From Hydractinia symbiolongicarpus (lineage: Eukaryota; Cnidaria; Hydrozoa; Anthoathecata; Hydractiniidae), in assembly GCF_029227915.1 (NCBI RefSeq), contig NC_079886.1, positions 11,431,501-11,495,500 of the forward strand: 64,000 bases of DNA. Direction: 5' to 3'. Under the pieces are notes generated by a model. That model did not search any database. It worked only from the letters and a program-made list of their open reading frames with translations, and was not told where the DNA came from. Positions 12,371 to 27,300 of the stretch are shown here, piece by piece. The first letter of the stretch is position 1; every line of letters begins with the position of its first letter. Both the position numbers and the translations under genes were made by a program.

Positions 12371-15300
12371 CTGAAAAAAAAAAGGTTTTTTATGGCAACA
12401 TACTATTCAATTTTAAATGTTTTGATAATTTAGTCTGTTTTATCAATGTGTCTCTAACAAGACTTTAAAAAGGAAAAGTGCGCATGAGGCAAAAAAACAT
12501 AGCGAGGTTCACTTAATACGCATTTCCCGATATCGATGATGTAATATAATCCTCGTTTTGAAACTGAGTCCCGTACTGACAAGTTGTAAACAAACATGGC
12601 TGCGGGTGTAGAAGAAGAGATTTATACCGCAAGAACTCTGACACACTTTGTGGTCAAATATAGTTGTAGAGCTACTATGAAAAAAATTCGCCATGTTTCT
12701 GTACATATAAATAGAAGAGTGCAGTCGATAAGGCCGCGGTTAATGACTCTTTTTTTTATTTCACAAATTGAACAAAAAGATATTACGAAACTTAATCTAT
12801 ATAATAATACGCCAGTTCCGTGTGTCTGTCTGTAACAGGCCAAGTGGATATGTTCATTTTCCTTTAATCTTACCGAAATTTTCTTTGAAGTAACCGAAAA
12901 ATGAATTTCTACCATGTTAAATTTTCTGACGTTACGGCGCGACGTCAATAACACTACTTTAACGTCAATATCCTATACTAACCTCGTTCCCAGGGCAATT
13001 TTTCGCTTTTTTGATATCCGAGACGGCGCGAAGAAATGACCCTGGGCCAGGCTGGTTAAAATCAGCACGATTCGTGCTGATTTTTAATTTATTCAAAATT
13101 TGGTCATTTTGTTAAGAATTGCATGCGGACCGCCGAGAACACCGTATTGCTATAATATATGCAAAACAATCTTGGATCGAAATCATGGAGGGAGTTTTAT
13201 TTTTAATCAGAAAAAAGTTAGTTAGCCAAAGTGTTTTGAGTTTTTGCTTCGAGAAAATATGATTGCAGTGTTGCCTTCGCTTTTTTTGGCTACATACAAA
13301 TTTTAAATATATATTTATTTTAAAGTTTATCTACATATAGATAGCTAGCAAAGGTCCAAGACGTACTTTTGTACCTACAAAGGTTGTGCAAACCAAAGGT
13401 AGCTATACACTTTTTTAATTATGATTTTTAGCTATCTTTATTTTATATTATAGTTAAAAGTGAAAGTACTCTATAGCTAGCTACCAAGGCACAGAATTCT
13501 CAGAGGGTTTTGTGATTAGAATTACTGAAGATGCCTAACTAGTTAAGTTTTTAGTATTTTTTACATGAACATGTCCCAAACCTGAGTCCCTAAGTCCGTT
13601 TCGGAACGGACGGGTTGATGACGTCATCGAAAAACCTTCAAACCCCAATATCTCTGCAACCGTTTGTCAAAAGTACATGTTCCTATACATTTTCTTGATC
13701 AGCAGTTTAATCTCTACACAATAGAGGCAACGTGAAAACAAGATTCTAATTTTTTTGTGTGGATGGGTTGCTGACGTCATCAAAATTTATATTCTGCCTC
13801 TATCTTTATTATCGACTAATCTCTTATAATAATACAGAGACTGTGTCTGTCTGTTTGTAACAGGCAAAGTGGATGAGTTCGTTTTCCTTTGATATTTCTG
13901 AAAAAGTTATGTCTAATATGTTAAATTTTCAGACGTTACGGCGCGACGTCAATAACACTACTTTAACAACAATATCCTACATTAAATTGATGAAGCCATA
14001 CAGTGCACTTAAAACTTTAAGGCCAAATAACTTGGAAACGAGGTGGTGACGTCAATGTTTCTTCACCGCGTGGGTAACTAGGGACCACCTGGGACCAATT
14101 TGGGTAATATTCCCAAACCTGGGTCCCCAAATCCGTTTCGGAATGGATGGGTTAATGACGTCATCCAAAAACCTTCAAACCCTAGTATCTCTGCAACCGT
14201 TTGTCAAAAGTACATGATCATATACATTTTCTTGATCAGCGTTTTAAGCTCTACACAATAGAGGCAACGTGTAACCGAGGTTCTATTTTTTTCATAGATG
14301 GGTTGCTGACGTCATCAAAATTCAAATGACGCTTCTTTTTCATTTTTATCCTGCCTAAGTGGATTTTCCCATGGGCTTTATCGACTATTTGAATTTTATT
14401 TTTCCTTGTTCGTTATTTCGAGCATGTCGACATCTCGATCCATTTTTTTAATTCCGTGAAGAAGTTTCTCGTTATGTAAATACCTAATAATCTGTGAAGA
14501 TCGCTACAATGTTTAAACACATTTCTGACGCACAATAAAACCTAGAGGACTTCCGAAGGTTGCGCAAAGGCCGCAGTACAGTTACATAACAAAATTGCAC
14601 AGCATCTACCTAACAGCAGCAGTTAGGTACCTGTTAGATACCTTATCGATGAAAAGTAAATAATATAACGGGTCGTTGACTAAATTTTCTGACAAATAAT
14701 TTTTTCCGATGAACAGTAACCCGACTAAAAATCTTCTGCACATAAGTTAGAGACGCAACTAAATTAAGCCTTTTGTGGTAATTTTTGCATGAAGATGCAT
14801 TTAAAAAAAAATATCAAAAATCAATGGAAAACACCATATAATGATAATCTATAGCCTGTGAATAAATCTATGGGTTCGCCCATTGTTTATATATCACAAT
14901 ACTAATATGGGTACTAAGAAACTAGTTGTTAATCTATGGAAAAATTCGTCTGTCAGAAAATCATTTTCTTTGCGGGGGACCCGAAATTAAGCTGGGTACG
15001 GCTATTTTAAAAACACAATATACGGCTATAATTAATAAAGATTGGAATTTTTAGAAATTTTCAAGAGGCGTGCAAACGCTGCTTCTTGGGATTTTGATAT
15101 TTGTTTTTATGACAATTATATAACAAATTAAATAGGTGAAAGATAAGGCTAAAAAAGAGTTGAGGAGGAACAAGTCAAACCACGCCCTTATGCATCACGT
15201 GATTAAATAATCCATCATACCTCATCATCAACGTGAATATGGATGCCTGTTGGACCTTGTCTACAAGAAGAAGCGAGGTAAACGTAAACTTTTACTCAAA

Positions 15301-18300
15301 ATGAAACGAAGCAGATCGGATATAAAATAGGGTGATAATTTTCCGTTTATCCGGACTTTAACTGAGAGTTTAAATCATTAACTTCTCTTGCGGAAAAGAA
15401 GAAAATTATAAAAACAAAAAAGTGGTTAGCAGAATAGATAAACAAATTAATGTGTTATTATATTTCCGTTCTGTTCCGTTTTGTTCTTGAGTGGAAATTC
15501 AGCTGAAAGTTTGGATTTAATAAAAAAAGAAAAAAGAAACATTCACGCATCGAACTTACTTTAATATGGCTGTGATACAGTGTTCCTCTATACCACATTT
15601 TTTTGCCAATTTTCTTTTTAAATCTTCCACGGTCAACCGTTCTAAGAACATAGCATGATATTCTCTCATACCAGTCTCGTTCTCATGCCATTCTGGACAA
15701 ATGTACATGGTTAACAGTGGGCGGTTAGCTCTAAATCATTAACGATAATTCATATCATTCAAATATGAAGAAAACAAGTCACGACTAATTACGCATTCGT
15801 TTTGGCACGACCTATAACATGAGAGTCAAATCAAACCAAACATAAATTTTTTAGGAATCCAAATACATAAATTAATAAACATACAATCATAGTGCAGTAT
15901 TATAAATAATTTAAGCAAAAATTTTTATTTTGCAGCTAGTAAATAAAAAACAATCTATACGGTAAGACCCACCTCGCTTGTAGTGTGTTGTTCAGTCTGA
16001 TGCCATCGGCTGGTCCGCAAAGTTGAATGAGGTCGCTTCTGCTAAGTCGAAGTAGATCTGCACCTAAGAAAATGGTAACTAAGTAGGAAAATAACTATGC
16101 CGATGCATATTATTGATTTCACGCTTTGAGCGAGACTGCAGTTGACCACCTCAGAGAAATCACGTTTTAATAGGAAAGATTTCAAAATGCAACCAAGTGT
16201 TTTACTGAAATAAATATCTTTTTTTGTTTTGTAAATCAAAATTTAATACACCAACCTGTAAAATTAGCAAAACATTTCTGATAATTTTGAAAGCGATTAT
16301 AGCGTAACCAGGCTTGCGTTTCTTCCACACCGCAGTTGGCTGTCAAATTCTAAACACATAATTTTAAATTTATGAAAAGAAAACATTTTATATAAACGAA
16401 ACAAAATATCCCAGTAAATTCGCTTAAGTGCCATACTGCGCAAAAATACAAGGATAGTTTCGCTTTACTCTTAAAAAAATAAACAAAACATAACAAGAAA
16501 AACACTTACCGTGTGTGCAGCCATGGACGTCATATAGCCAGGTGTCAACGACAGGTTACTATTGCAACTGTTTACAATCTTGAGCTGGCTCAATTGTCTA
16601 AACACACAGACCTTATTTATGAGATTAATTTGAAGAGGGTAGTTTGGCAATGTATGCAGTATGGCAAAACAGAGCTAAAGAGCCATAACAAATTCTTCTT
16701 GCAAAATTTTCTTTTCTTGAGGTATATGCAGAAAAATGACAGAATACCTACGTAGGAAAAATTCCGGACATGGTTATGTCTGATTGGGTTGGTGTTTCAG
16801 TGCTTCTTCGTCGAAGACGTTCGCTACTGTCTAACTAAAATAAAAGGGTAAAAAATAAAGTGATTGAACAAAAATAAAACAGACAAACAAACACATAAGT
16901 AAAAGAACACCTTTTTGAAAACAGTGACATCATAGGACTGTTGAACTTGTACCTATGAAAAAAAAACATAATAAAAAAAAAAGAATTTTAAAGATCACAA
17001 AACATTAAAACTATGGGTGTAATCCAAAAATTATAAATTGGGGTGGCTAAGCACAATGGAAAGTTCACAAAGGGTGTTCTGGTACACATTTAATTGTGGC
17101 GTCCAGCAAAAAACTGGTTTTCAGTTGTACTAAAACTGTTCTGTTCAGCATAAATTACATGTACATAAATTTAAAAGCTGAGCAAGATAATCAAAACCTT
17201 TAGTAGTTGCAAAGTCCATGCAGTTTTCCTTTAAGTGTTTTTGTTTTTTAACAATACATTTAAATACGCGTTTTATAGAAAACGTGTATTTACTTATTGT
17301 AGTCACTATTATAGTCTCTCCTGCTACCTATAGTAACTGACAGTTTGATGCTTATGATGACCCGTGCACACCGTTTTTTAAGATTGCTGGATGATGAAAC
17401 GTTATTCTACACAAATTCCACAAAAGAAAATTGTTTTTACACACTGATGCATTTTATTTCCCCTCACATGATTGGAACCGTTTATATGCAACCCTCACAT
17501 GATAGGAACCGTTTATATGCAACCCTCACATGATAGGAACCGTTTATATGCAACCCTCGCATGATTGGAACCGTTTATATGCAACCCTCACATGATTGGA
17601 ACCGTTTATATGCAACCCTCACATGATAGGAACCGTTTATATGCAACCCTCACATGATAGGAACCGTTTATATGCAACCCTCACATGATTGGAACCGTTT
17701 ATATGCAACCCTCACATGATTGGAACCGTTTATATGCAACCCTCACATGATTGAAACCGTTTATATGCAACCCTCACATGGTTGGAACCGTTTATATGCA
17801 ACCCTCACATGATTGGAACCGTTTATATGCAACCCTCACATGATTGGAACCGTTTATATGCAACCCTCACATGATTGGAACCGTTTATATGCAACCCTCA
17901 CATGATTGGAACCGTTTATATGCAACCCTCGCATGATTGGAACCGTTTATATGCAACCCTCACATGATTGGAACCGTTTATATGCAACCCTCACATGATA
18001 GGAACCGTTTATATGCAACCCTCACATGATAGGAACCGTTTATATGCAACCCTCACATGATTGGAACCGTTTATATGCAACCCTCACATGATTGGAACCG
18101 TTTATATGCAACCCTCACATGATAGGAACCGTTTATATGCAACCCTCACATGATAGGAACCGTTTATATGCAACCCTCACATGATTGGAACCGTTTATAT
18201 GCAACCCTCACATGATTGGAACCGTTTATATGCAACCCTCACATGATTGGAACCGTTTATATGCAACCCTCACATGATTGGAACCGTTTATATGCAACCC

Positions 18301-21300
18301 TCACATGATAGGAACCGTTTATATGCAACCCTCACATGATTGGAACCGTTTATATGCAACCCTCACATGATTGGAACCGTTTATATGCAACCCTCACATG
18401 ATTGGAACTGTTTATATGCAACCCTCACATGATTGGAACCGTTTATATGCAACCCTCACATGATAGGAACCGTTTATATGCAACCCTCACATGATTGGAA
18501 CCGTTTATATGCAACCCTCACATGATTGGAACCGTTTATATGCAACCCTCACATGATTGGAACTGTTTATATGCAACCCTCACATGATTGGAACCGTTTA
18601 TATGCAACCCTCACATGATTGGAACCGTTTATATGCAACCCTCACATGATTGGAACCGTTTATATGCAACTCTTACATGATTGGAACCGTTTATATGCAA
18701 CCCTCACATGATTGGAACTGTTTATATGCAATATATCCTTCTTTTGTCAAATGAATAGGAACTTTAAAACTAATTTCAATAGATCTTTCCCGAATTTCCT
18801 AATTATGCCAAACTCAATTAAAGAGGTTGATACTAAAAATAATACTTATCCCTAAGTTCTTTAGTGAAAGATAGAACAAATTACCTAATTTCGTAAATAT
18901 TTCTGTTCGTTAAGTGCCTCAATTGCGAACTGAAAGGTATGGTCAAACCCTTCATATAGACGAGCTTTCCAAGAAAAGCCTCTCTTTCAAAATAATTATT
19001 TTCTTCAAATATAAATAAAATTCAACCAGGATATTATTTTGCTCTAAAAAATTCAGTTTTGTCATGATAATTTGATATTCTATCTGAACATCCTTATTTG
19101 AAGAGCATAGAACCATTATAAAATTTTGGATGACGTCATAATTATTATAATTTATGAAATTCGGGAAATATTGCTTATTAGTTACCACCAGATAACACCC
19201 TGACAATCTATCTCCTTGATCCTCATCTCTTACTCTACCTGTGAATAACTACCTTTCTTATCTCATATATACAGTTGCATTTCTACAATCCGAACATAAT
19301 GAAAACTGACACAATGAAAATTACCCTTCAAAATTTTCCTAAATTGAGCCTCCTAATAGTCATGGGCATTTTACACAAGATCGGAATGGTAATTTTCTTA
19401 AAAGCACTTCATATTTTAAAATTTAAATTCATGTTAAACATGCACATACTGCTTCTTCTTTCGAAAGACTTTCAATTTTTTCCTTTTCAAGTTTTAATTT
19501 GCGATTTGCACCTTTAGCCTAAAAAGAAAAAAATGAAGATTTGCACATAAAAACATTTCTCCAAAACAACACAATTTATGCAATGCTTTATCCAAATTAA
19601 TAATCACCCGAAACACTTTTACTTGACAACCAGCAACAAAACATGGTTTATTGGATACTTCATGATTATATATTTCAATTTGCAAACGAAGAGGTACTCC
19701 ACTCTCTCCCTATTTTAAATAAAAATTATAAAACACAGTATTATATATACTATAATTTATATCTCTGTGAGTTGAAGTGTGGCACAAAACTAACTAACCT
19801 TTCCTTTGGTAAATTCAGAACTTAAGCAGTTGACCTAAACACAGAAAATCTGGAATGAATAAATTTAATATTTGACACAAACTGCAGAAGAAAAAAGTGT
19901 TCAAGCAAAAAACTATTTTAGAGATAGAACTGAAAACATTGTGTTTAAGCACCCTGGAGAAAGATTTCTGACCAACACATCGAGAAACATACAGTAAAAG
20001 CTAAGTTAAGCTTCTAAAAACTTTGACAGGAAGAGGAATTGTTGGATTTGACAAAATTTAACTTAACAGAAAATAAAAATAAATAAATTTTGTTGAAAAG
20101 TTAATTTATAAATTAATTTTGGTGGGTTACAGAAATCAGGGTAATTCTTCATAAAATAGTAAAGTACTTGTTTTCTCCCCAATAAGAAAAATTAACAGAT
20201 GGCGAAAATTAAATTTATTGTATTTAATTCGGCAGAAATCCCTATGTTCTTTCAGTCAAAATCTCTTTCCTTAAGGTATGCTCATTTTTTAGTAATTTTG
20301 AGCCTGATTATGCTTATAAGCATTTTTTTTAGCTATAAATACAAATTTTGTTTGGGGAGATGAAGTGCAGGATACTTATTTCTTCTAAGTATTATTTGAA
20401 TAGAGGTTTCCACAATACCAACAAATCCTATAAAATTTACACAACTTTATTGGCAGTAACCCCCTTTTAGCTGTCCAAACAGTTGCACTATCTAATTAAT
20501 GTTTCATGTATAAAAGTCTTTCCATATCTCCAAAATATGGAACTTATATAATATTTAAGTAAAAATATTTCCGCACACTGTATCATAGTCATTTTACTTC
20601 TGCAAATTTTACAAGAGCCTAACACTCTGGAACTGTATCTGGCAGAATAATCAATTACTCATGATGTGTAAGTAAAAAGAGTAATTGTTGAAACGGGATT
20701 TTTTGGTGAAAGGTAATAGTAATATAGGTATAAAGTCGTAATAAGAGTGGGATAATATGGATATATAGTCTGAAAATTACTCCTAGCATCTTTATTTTAC
20801 TGCCACCTTAATTCAGCATGAAATTTTTTGAGATTAAAAAAAATGTTAAAATAGAAATAGTAACAAAATGATTGAAAACTTCTTAATGTAACAACATTGA
20901 GCAGGAGAAATAGTAACAAAATGATTGAAAACTTCTTAATGTAACAACATTGAGCAGGAGAAATAGTAACAAAATGATTGAAAACTTCTTAATGTAACAA
21001 CATTGAGCAGGAGAAATAGTAACAAAATGATTGAAAACTTCTTTTAATGTAACAACATTGAGCAGGAGAAATAGTAACAAAATGATTGAAAACTTCTTAA
21101 TGTAACAACATTGAGCAGGAGAAATAGTAACAAAATGATTGAAAACTTCTTAATGTAACAACATTGAGCAGGAACACTGCAAATATGAGTATGATGTTTC
21201 ACATACCTTAATATAGAGGCAAACACCTTGTGATGGATCCCATTGAAATTCAATTTCATTAGTGTATGTTCCGACATGTACAGGATTGTGGACACCGAGA

Positions 21301-24300
21301 CACATGGGAACATCTAAAGAGAGTTTTACTACATAAATGCATACACTATATTTCATAAGAAAACGTTGATATTCACAAATAATGAGATAAAAAATTTTGA
21401 TCAGCCTTTCTTATTCAAATTTACATGTTGGCAAAAAATTGTTGACACAAAAATTCTATTTGCCTGTCTGCGTTGTTAACAAGTAGGAATTTGGGTAAGC
21501 AATTGTTAAGTACGTAAGTGAGGCTGTTGATCAAACAGAAAAATGACCTTTACTTACATAGAATGAAAAAAAGGGTTGTAAAGTCAGAAAAATCAATATA
21601 CCAGAGTAAAATTAACTATTTTTCTCTGCATACCTAACTCAATCATCTTTTCAGTAGGCCTGTTTAAAACCCATTCATCATACTTCTCAAATTCAAAATA
21701 CTGATGTTGTCTTTCTTGAAATCCAATGCTTACAGCTGACTAAACAATTATGAAATTAGAAGAAACAGTTATCGCAAGCAACTACTCAAGAATGGAAATA
21801 ACTTCTGCACCGCAGACGATAAGGAACATTTTTTTTATCTTGAACTGATACATCAAAGCAGGAGGCATTTTCTGCACTCTATTTTCATGTGAATATTCAA
21901 GGTAATCAATCAAAAACACATTTTGGAGACAGCTGCCATTATTAACGGTAAAACACAGTATTAAATTGACTGGCATATAATTTTCTTAGCTATTTCAGAT
22001 TTTATTGTGTAAGTGCATGCACATTTAAGTGTTATTGTCTGGATTTGCACTTTTATATGCATTTATGCTTTCGTAGCAGACAATGGATGTTCTCATTCTG
22101 TAAAGCTTCCACAATGGTCCTCTAGCTGTTTAAGCCTTTGTAAATACTTTGTTTTACTAAAATAACTACCTTGATAAGGGTTCCTAGATTTGTTTCATTT
22201 TCTCCTGCCAAGGCTATCTCATAGGACTGACCTAAAACATACACGGTTCATGCTGAAACATCCTTAAATGAAAAAAAAAAATCAATGTTCTATTATTACC
22301 AGCATTTATAGTAAAAGGAGGTCCAAATTTTAAGGAAACTATATAAAATGGAGTAAGAGGGCTAAAGAAGGTTTGTTACAACCAGTTCTAAATCGGTTAG
22401 CAATTGGATTAAAAGGTTTTTACTTAGCACAATTGAAATATCTTTTATGATATTCTACGAGATACAAACATAACAATGTCAGTGAAAAAAAGGTAAACTA
22501 TTTAAAATCAAAAGCAAACTGTATAGATGTAGATGTGTCGTATCATAACCAAATAAAAAAAGAAATAGACTAAGTCTGATATGCCTGTACTCTTGCCATG
22601 TTTTAATGATGCGGCTTAAAAAATTTAAGATCATATGCAAACAAAAAAAAACTGAATATATCAGGAGGGAGAATCCAACATATCATTTCCCAACACAATA
22701 ATCTTGTTCATTGTAGAGCAGGATACAATACAAACCTTGATTTAACCATGTAAGTGTCTCTTCGTCAAGTTTTCTACCAGGAGCAGTCGGTGCTTTCAAT
22801 GTAATGGAGTAACTACAAAATAACGTCAATATAAACAAGACGTATGATATACGTAAACTAGCTCGCAAAACCCAAACGTTGACAGTCATAATCAATTTTT
22901 GCTTCCGAATGAGTACCAATATTTAATGAAATCAGAGAACTCCAGGTGTCAAGATTTCGAAACCAACATGTGCATATCTTTTCAATCAGTGTAACAAATC
23001 TCATCCAAATCAGAACATTTTTCACCTTGTTTCCAAAATTTGGAAACAAGGTGAAAAATGTTCTGATTTGGATGAGATTTGTTACACTGATTGAAAAGAT
23101 ATGCACATGTTGGTTTCGAAATCTTGACACCTGGAGTTCTCTGATTTCATTAAATATAATGCACCTTTCCTGAATTGCATGACGTCACACAAAAATTTAA
23201 AAGTTGACAAAACATTTCTTATTTGGATTTTTGAATAGATCCAGGTAAAATGAGTAAAACCTGGAAGTTTTGAGTTTTAAGGTTGTTTTACAGTGATTTT
23301 ATTGGCATTTAAGAAATTGATTTGGTTTTAAAAGAGCCTTTCATAGCCAGGAACCCAGAATTTGCCCCTTCTTACCAGCCAGCAATACGAAAAACTGAAA
23401 ATCAGAAGGGAAGTCTCAAAATAAACACAGCAGCAACAACATCAACATTTGAAGTACAACAACAAGAGCCAGATGGTGTTCAATGTTTACAACTCGTGCT
23501 ACTGCACTTCCTTAACTTTAAAACTGCTCATAAATGTCACGTTGATACTTTAGGACTGCAAGTCCTGCAGTTATGGAATCTGGGTCAATAGTTTCATAAC
23601 CATGTTTGTAATTAGCTATGATAACGTTCCTGCATGGGAGGTTGATGGTCCAAGATCGAAACCGACGACATTACATTTTCACAAACCTTTCTATACATGC
23701 AGCTGACCAGGCTCTTTTTACTCTTCACTATTCACAATTAGATGAATCATTTCTTTGCGTATTGAAAAAATTAGGTGTAGTTCATTTAGGTTTGATCATA
23801 GGGCTAGGCTACGAGATTCCCTTGACTAACACATGCTATTCAACCAATACACATGCCACGCCAAAACGTTAAAAGTGACAATGAATTTTTTCTTCTCTTT
23901 TTCTCATTTTCTTGCTTTAAGTTTCAGGAAACACATTGTTAAGCCTCGGAATGAAAAGAAGCGATAAATCCCATTTTGGAACAGACACCTCAACTCTTTA
24001 TCAAAATCTAGTCTCCACAAGCCGGATAAAAATGGAATCTGAACAAGTATACACATCATCATCCTCTCAAATTGCACAAGTTTGCGAGTTTAAGATGCAC
24101 AATGACTGGTGTGTATAACTTGTTAAAAATCAAGTGGAGTATAGCATCAAGTTATCGATGCTACTCCAAAAGTTTCTAGACATGTCAGAAGGGCAGGGTG
24201 ACCACTAATAAAATGAGAACAAAAGTAAGGATATTAAGGAGAAATAAGGAGAAATATTGACATTTTTTAAGAATAAAAAAATAAAATAAGGATAATTAAG

Positions 24301-27300
24301 GAGAAAACCAATTTTAGTTCCCTATCTTTAATGTTACATACAATGTTCTATAATAAGAAAATTATACATATTATACAAATATGTGATGCTAGCTAACCAG
24401 ACATTACTTTTTTTATGTCTTTGTATTTTAAAACTACAGCCTATTTTTAGAAATACGTATTATTAGAAGCTATTTCACTGGTGATGAACAATACATGAAC
24501 ACATTTCCATAAAAGTTATGACCAGAAAAATTAAGAAATACGGAGAAATTAAGGAGAATAGCTAAAATTTCAATTTTTTTAAGTATATTTAAAGGGACTG
24601 TCCGGTAAAAAAATAAGTTTTATTATATCAACTAATATGTACTTATTACTAAAGAATATCTGCATCCTTTAAAACATAATATATTAATACGCTTATGTAA
24701 GTTGTTTTCTTTTTTTCAATTCCCTCGGGAAGCATCACCTTTGGATCGCCATTTTGTTTGAATAATTCAGCATGAATGAGAGGCTAAACACACATGTTTC
24801 CCCTGACGTAGCACAATGGTGAGAAAATCAAAACAAAACGCGCTAGCCCGTTAAAGGATAGACCGGAACAAAAAATCTTATTGACTATTTTATTTTCGTT
24901 TATTATTTTTTAAGTCAGTTAATACCCCTGTGTAGCATATATTCGGAAATGTGTTATAAATAATTTATCAGATTTCACAGGTTCTGTTATTATTCGCTAA
25001 AGGCGCTTCGCTGAAGATAAAATTTAGCTAAAGATCAAAATGTAAAAGAGGCCGCTTCAGCGCGACATTACGCAATTTCCCCTCGAAAGCAAACTAAATA
25101 ACATTTTTGTTTCTTTTTGTGAAACAACTCTGAACGGAGAAAGGTCGAAAAACTTGCTGCTAGTATGGCCTACTGTTCGGCGTATGGTTGTAAAAACAAC
25201 ATTAAGTCAAACAAAGATAAAAGCTTCTTTCTAATGCCTAAGAATCCTGGAGTTAGCAAATCCTGGATTGCCGCAATTAACAGAACAAAGCTGCCAGCTA
25301 AAGTATTTCTATGCTCTGACCATTTTGAAGAAACCTGCTTTGACCCAAGCTGGAAACTTCAGAATGAATTATTTTATAAAGATCGTCCTTGCAAACGGCG
25401 GTTGATTCCAAATTCTGTGCCGACAATTTTTTGTCATAAGACTGCCCCTAAGGAACGTAAATCCTCCACATCGCGAGCCAAACGAAGTCAATCTAAAGAC
25501 GTAAGCAAATCCGTTTTTTTATAAGAATGTTAATCTTGAAAATTATTCTTAATTTCCTCGTATTTTGCTATTGGTATTGACAAAGCCTTGAAAGTTCTTA
25601 ACATTTCTCGGGTATATCATCTTCGTTCCCATTCCTTTTTATTACTTCGTTCGATTGTTATTAGTTGGTGAAGTCAGCCTTGGTTGAAGATTCTGAGCAA
25701 TTATGTTTAATCGATAATGAAGTTGAATTTGAAGTTGAATCCAAATTATCAATTGGAATACAGGCCATACCAAAAACACAAACGAGTGCAACCCAGTATA
25801 AAGATACGTCAGTACGAAGTACATGTACACAAACGTCGTGTTCTGTAGCAGATGCGCAAACGCAAACCCAAGTAGCTGTTGTACATGCTATTGAACTAGC
25901 TGGAATAACATTTAACAAAATGTTAAAATTTGCAAACATATTAAACTTGCAATTCATTTCCAAAACCATGTACTACGAGCATCGTGGCAACTTTGTTTAC
26001 CCAGAGGTAGATCATGCTTGGCGAAAAGAAAAACAGATACTGTCACGTGAAATTACAAATGAAAATCGGCAGCTAGAACTTGCCGTTGACAGTCAATGTG
26101 ATACACCTGGTCACAACGCCACCTACAGTACCGTATCGGCGATGGACTGCCAGACAAACAAAATATTAAATTTCAGCATAGTACACGTGAAGGTAAATTT
26201 GTTTACGTTTGAGTGTTCCTAAATATATATTTCTATCTCATCGGCTTTTAACTTCTTCTTACATTTAGGAGGTAACCAGCTCACAAGCAATGGAAAAAGA
26301 AGGCTTTATCAGATGTATCCAAGAACTTCAAGAAGACATAGAACTTCCAATACAAGTGATTTCCACTGATAGGCATCCCTCCATAAAGAAGCTAATGAGG
26401 ACCGATCCAAGATTTACAAAAATTATTCATCAGTTCGATCCTTGGCACATTGGGAAGGGACTCGTTAAAAAGTTAATAAAGGCTTCAAAAAAGAAAGGTA
26501 TGTTACTTTTGTTGTAGAGTGATTAAGATCTCAATGTGCGGATTTTATTAAATTATTTCTTCATAGACTTAAACATACTTGCAAGCTGGGCACCTGCAGT
26601 GGTCAACCACCTGTACTGGTCAATCCATAATAGTAATGGTAGTGGAAAAGAGTTAGTTGAAAGATTTACGTCGATAATTCACCACTCTGTCAACAGACAT
26701 ACCTTTACCCACAACAAGACATACAAAGCTTGCGACTATCCAAGATTAAATGAGGAAGAGACAGAAAGAAAAAAGTGGCTTGTGATGGGTTCTGAAGCTC
26801 ACAACAAATTGGTTAAAATTGTGACACAGCCTTGCCTTGTAAAAGATCTTGAAAAGCTTACGGAGCAAATCAACACTACCCTCTTGGAAGTTTTTCATTC
26901 ACTGAAAATTAGGTACTTGCCAAAGTCAACCTTTTTTAAAATGGAAAAGATGCTCGCTGGTACCCAACTCGCTATTTTAGATCACAACCACAACATCAAC
27001 AGAGAACAGGTATATAAAACATTGCAAATTTTATGTTTTTGATAAACTGCGACTTTCCCGGTCATATAGCGCGACTAACGCTGTCCATAACACATCTTTC
27101 AACAACACGATGTAGTTAAAATGTGGATGCTGTGTGATGCATTCCTGATCTTAAAATAATTATCATGAAGTTAGAAAAAAGTCTGGAAATATAAACTCCC
27201 CTTATTATTTTTGGAAATATATAAAAATAAATCGCTACCATTAAGATTGAAGTATTTTATGGCATCGATTTCAACACAGCAAACACACTCTTTCTCTGTC

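Noticed and set aside
12509-12954. Overlapping frames on both strands around 12.6-12.9 kb
   Set aside because: They run across a Helitron border in TFCP2 intron 16 and have no domain; they are chance frames.
17461-18731. Regular repeat array resembling a CRISPR
   Set aside because: Units are contiguous 31-mers with no unique spacers, in an intron of an animal gene, and no cas genes are present.
20883-21356. Overlapping minus-strand frames of 65-89 codons
   Set aside because: They are mostly translations of the 53-bp minisatellite; the only real coding part is TFCP2 exon 6 (21207-21313), read with different borders.
22858-23173. Identical ~70-residue proteins on both strands
   Set aside because: A direct consequence of the 239-bp palindrome; no homology to any protein I know.
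25642-25969. Minus-strand frames of 62-102 codons
   Set aside because: Antisense shadows of exon 2 of the THAP transposase.
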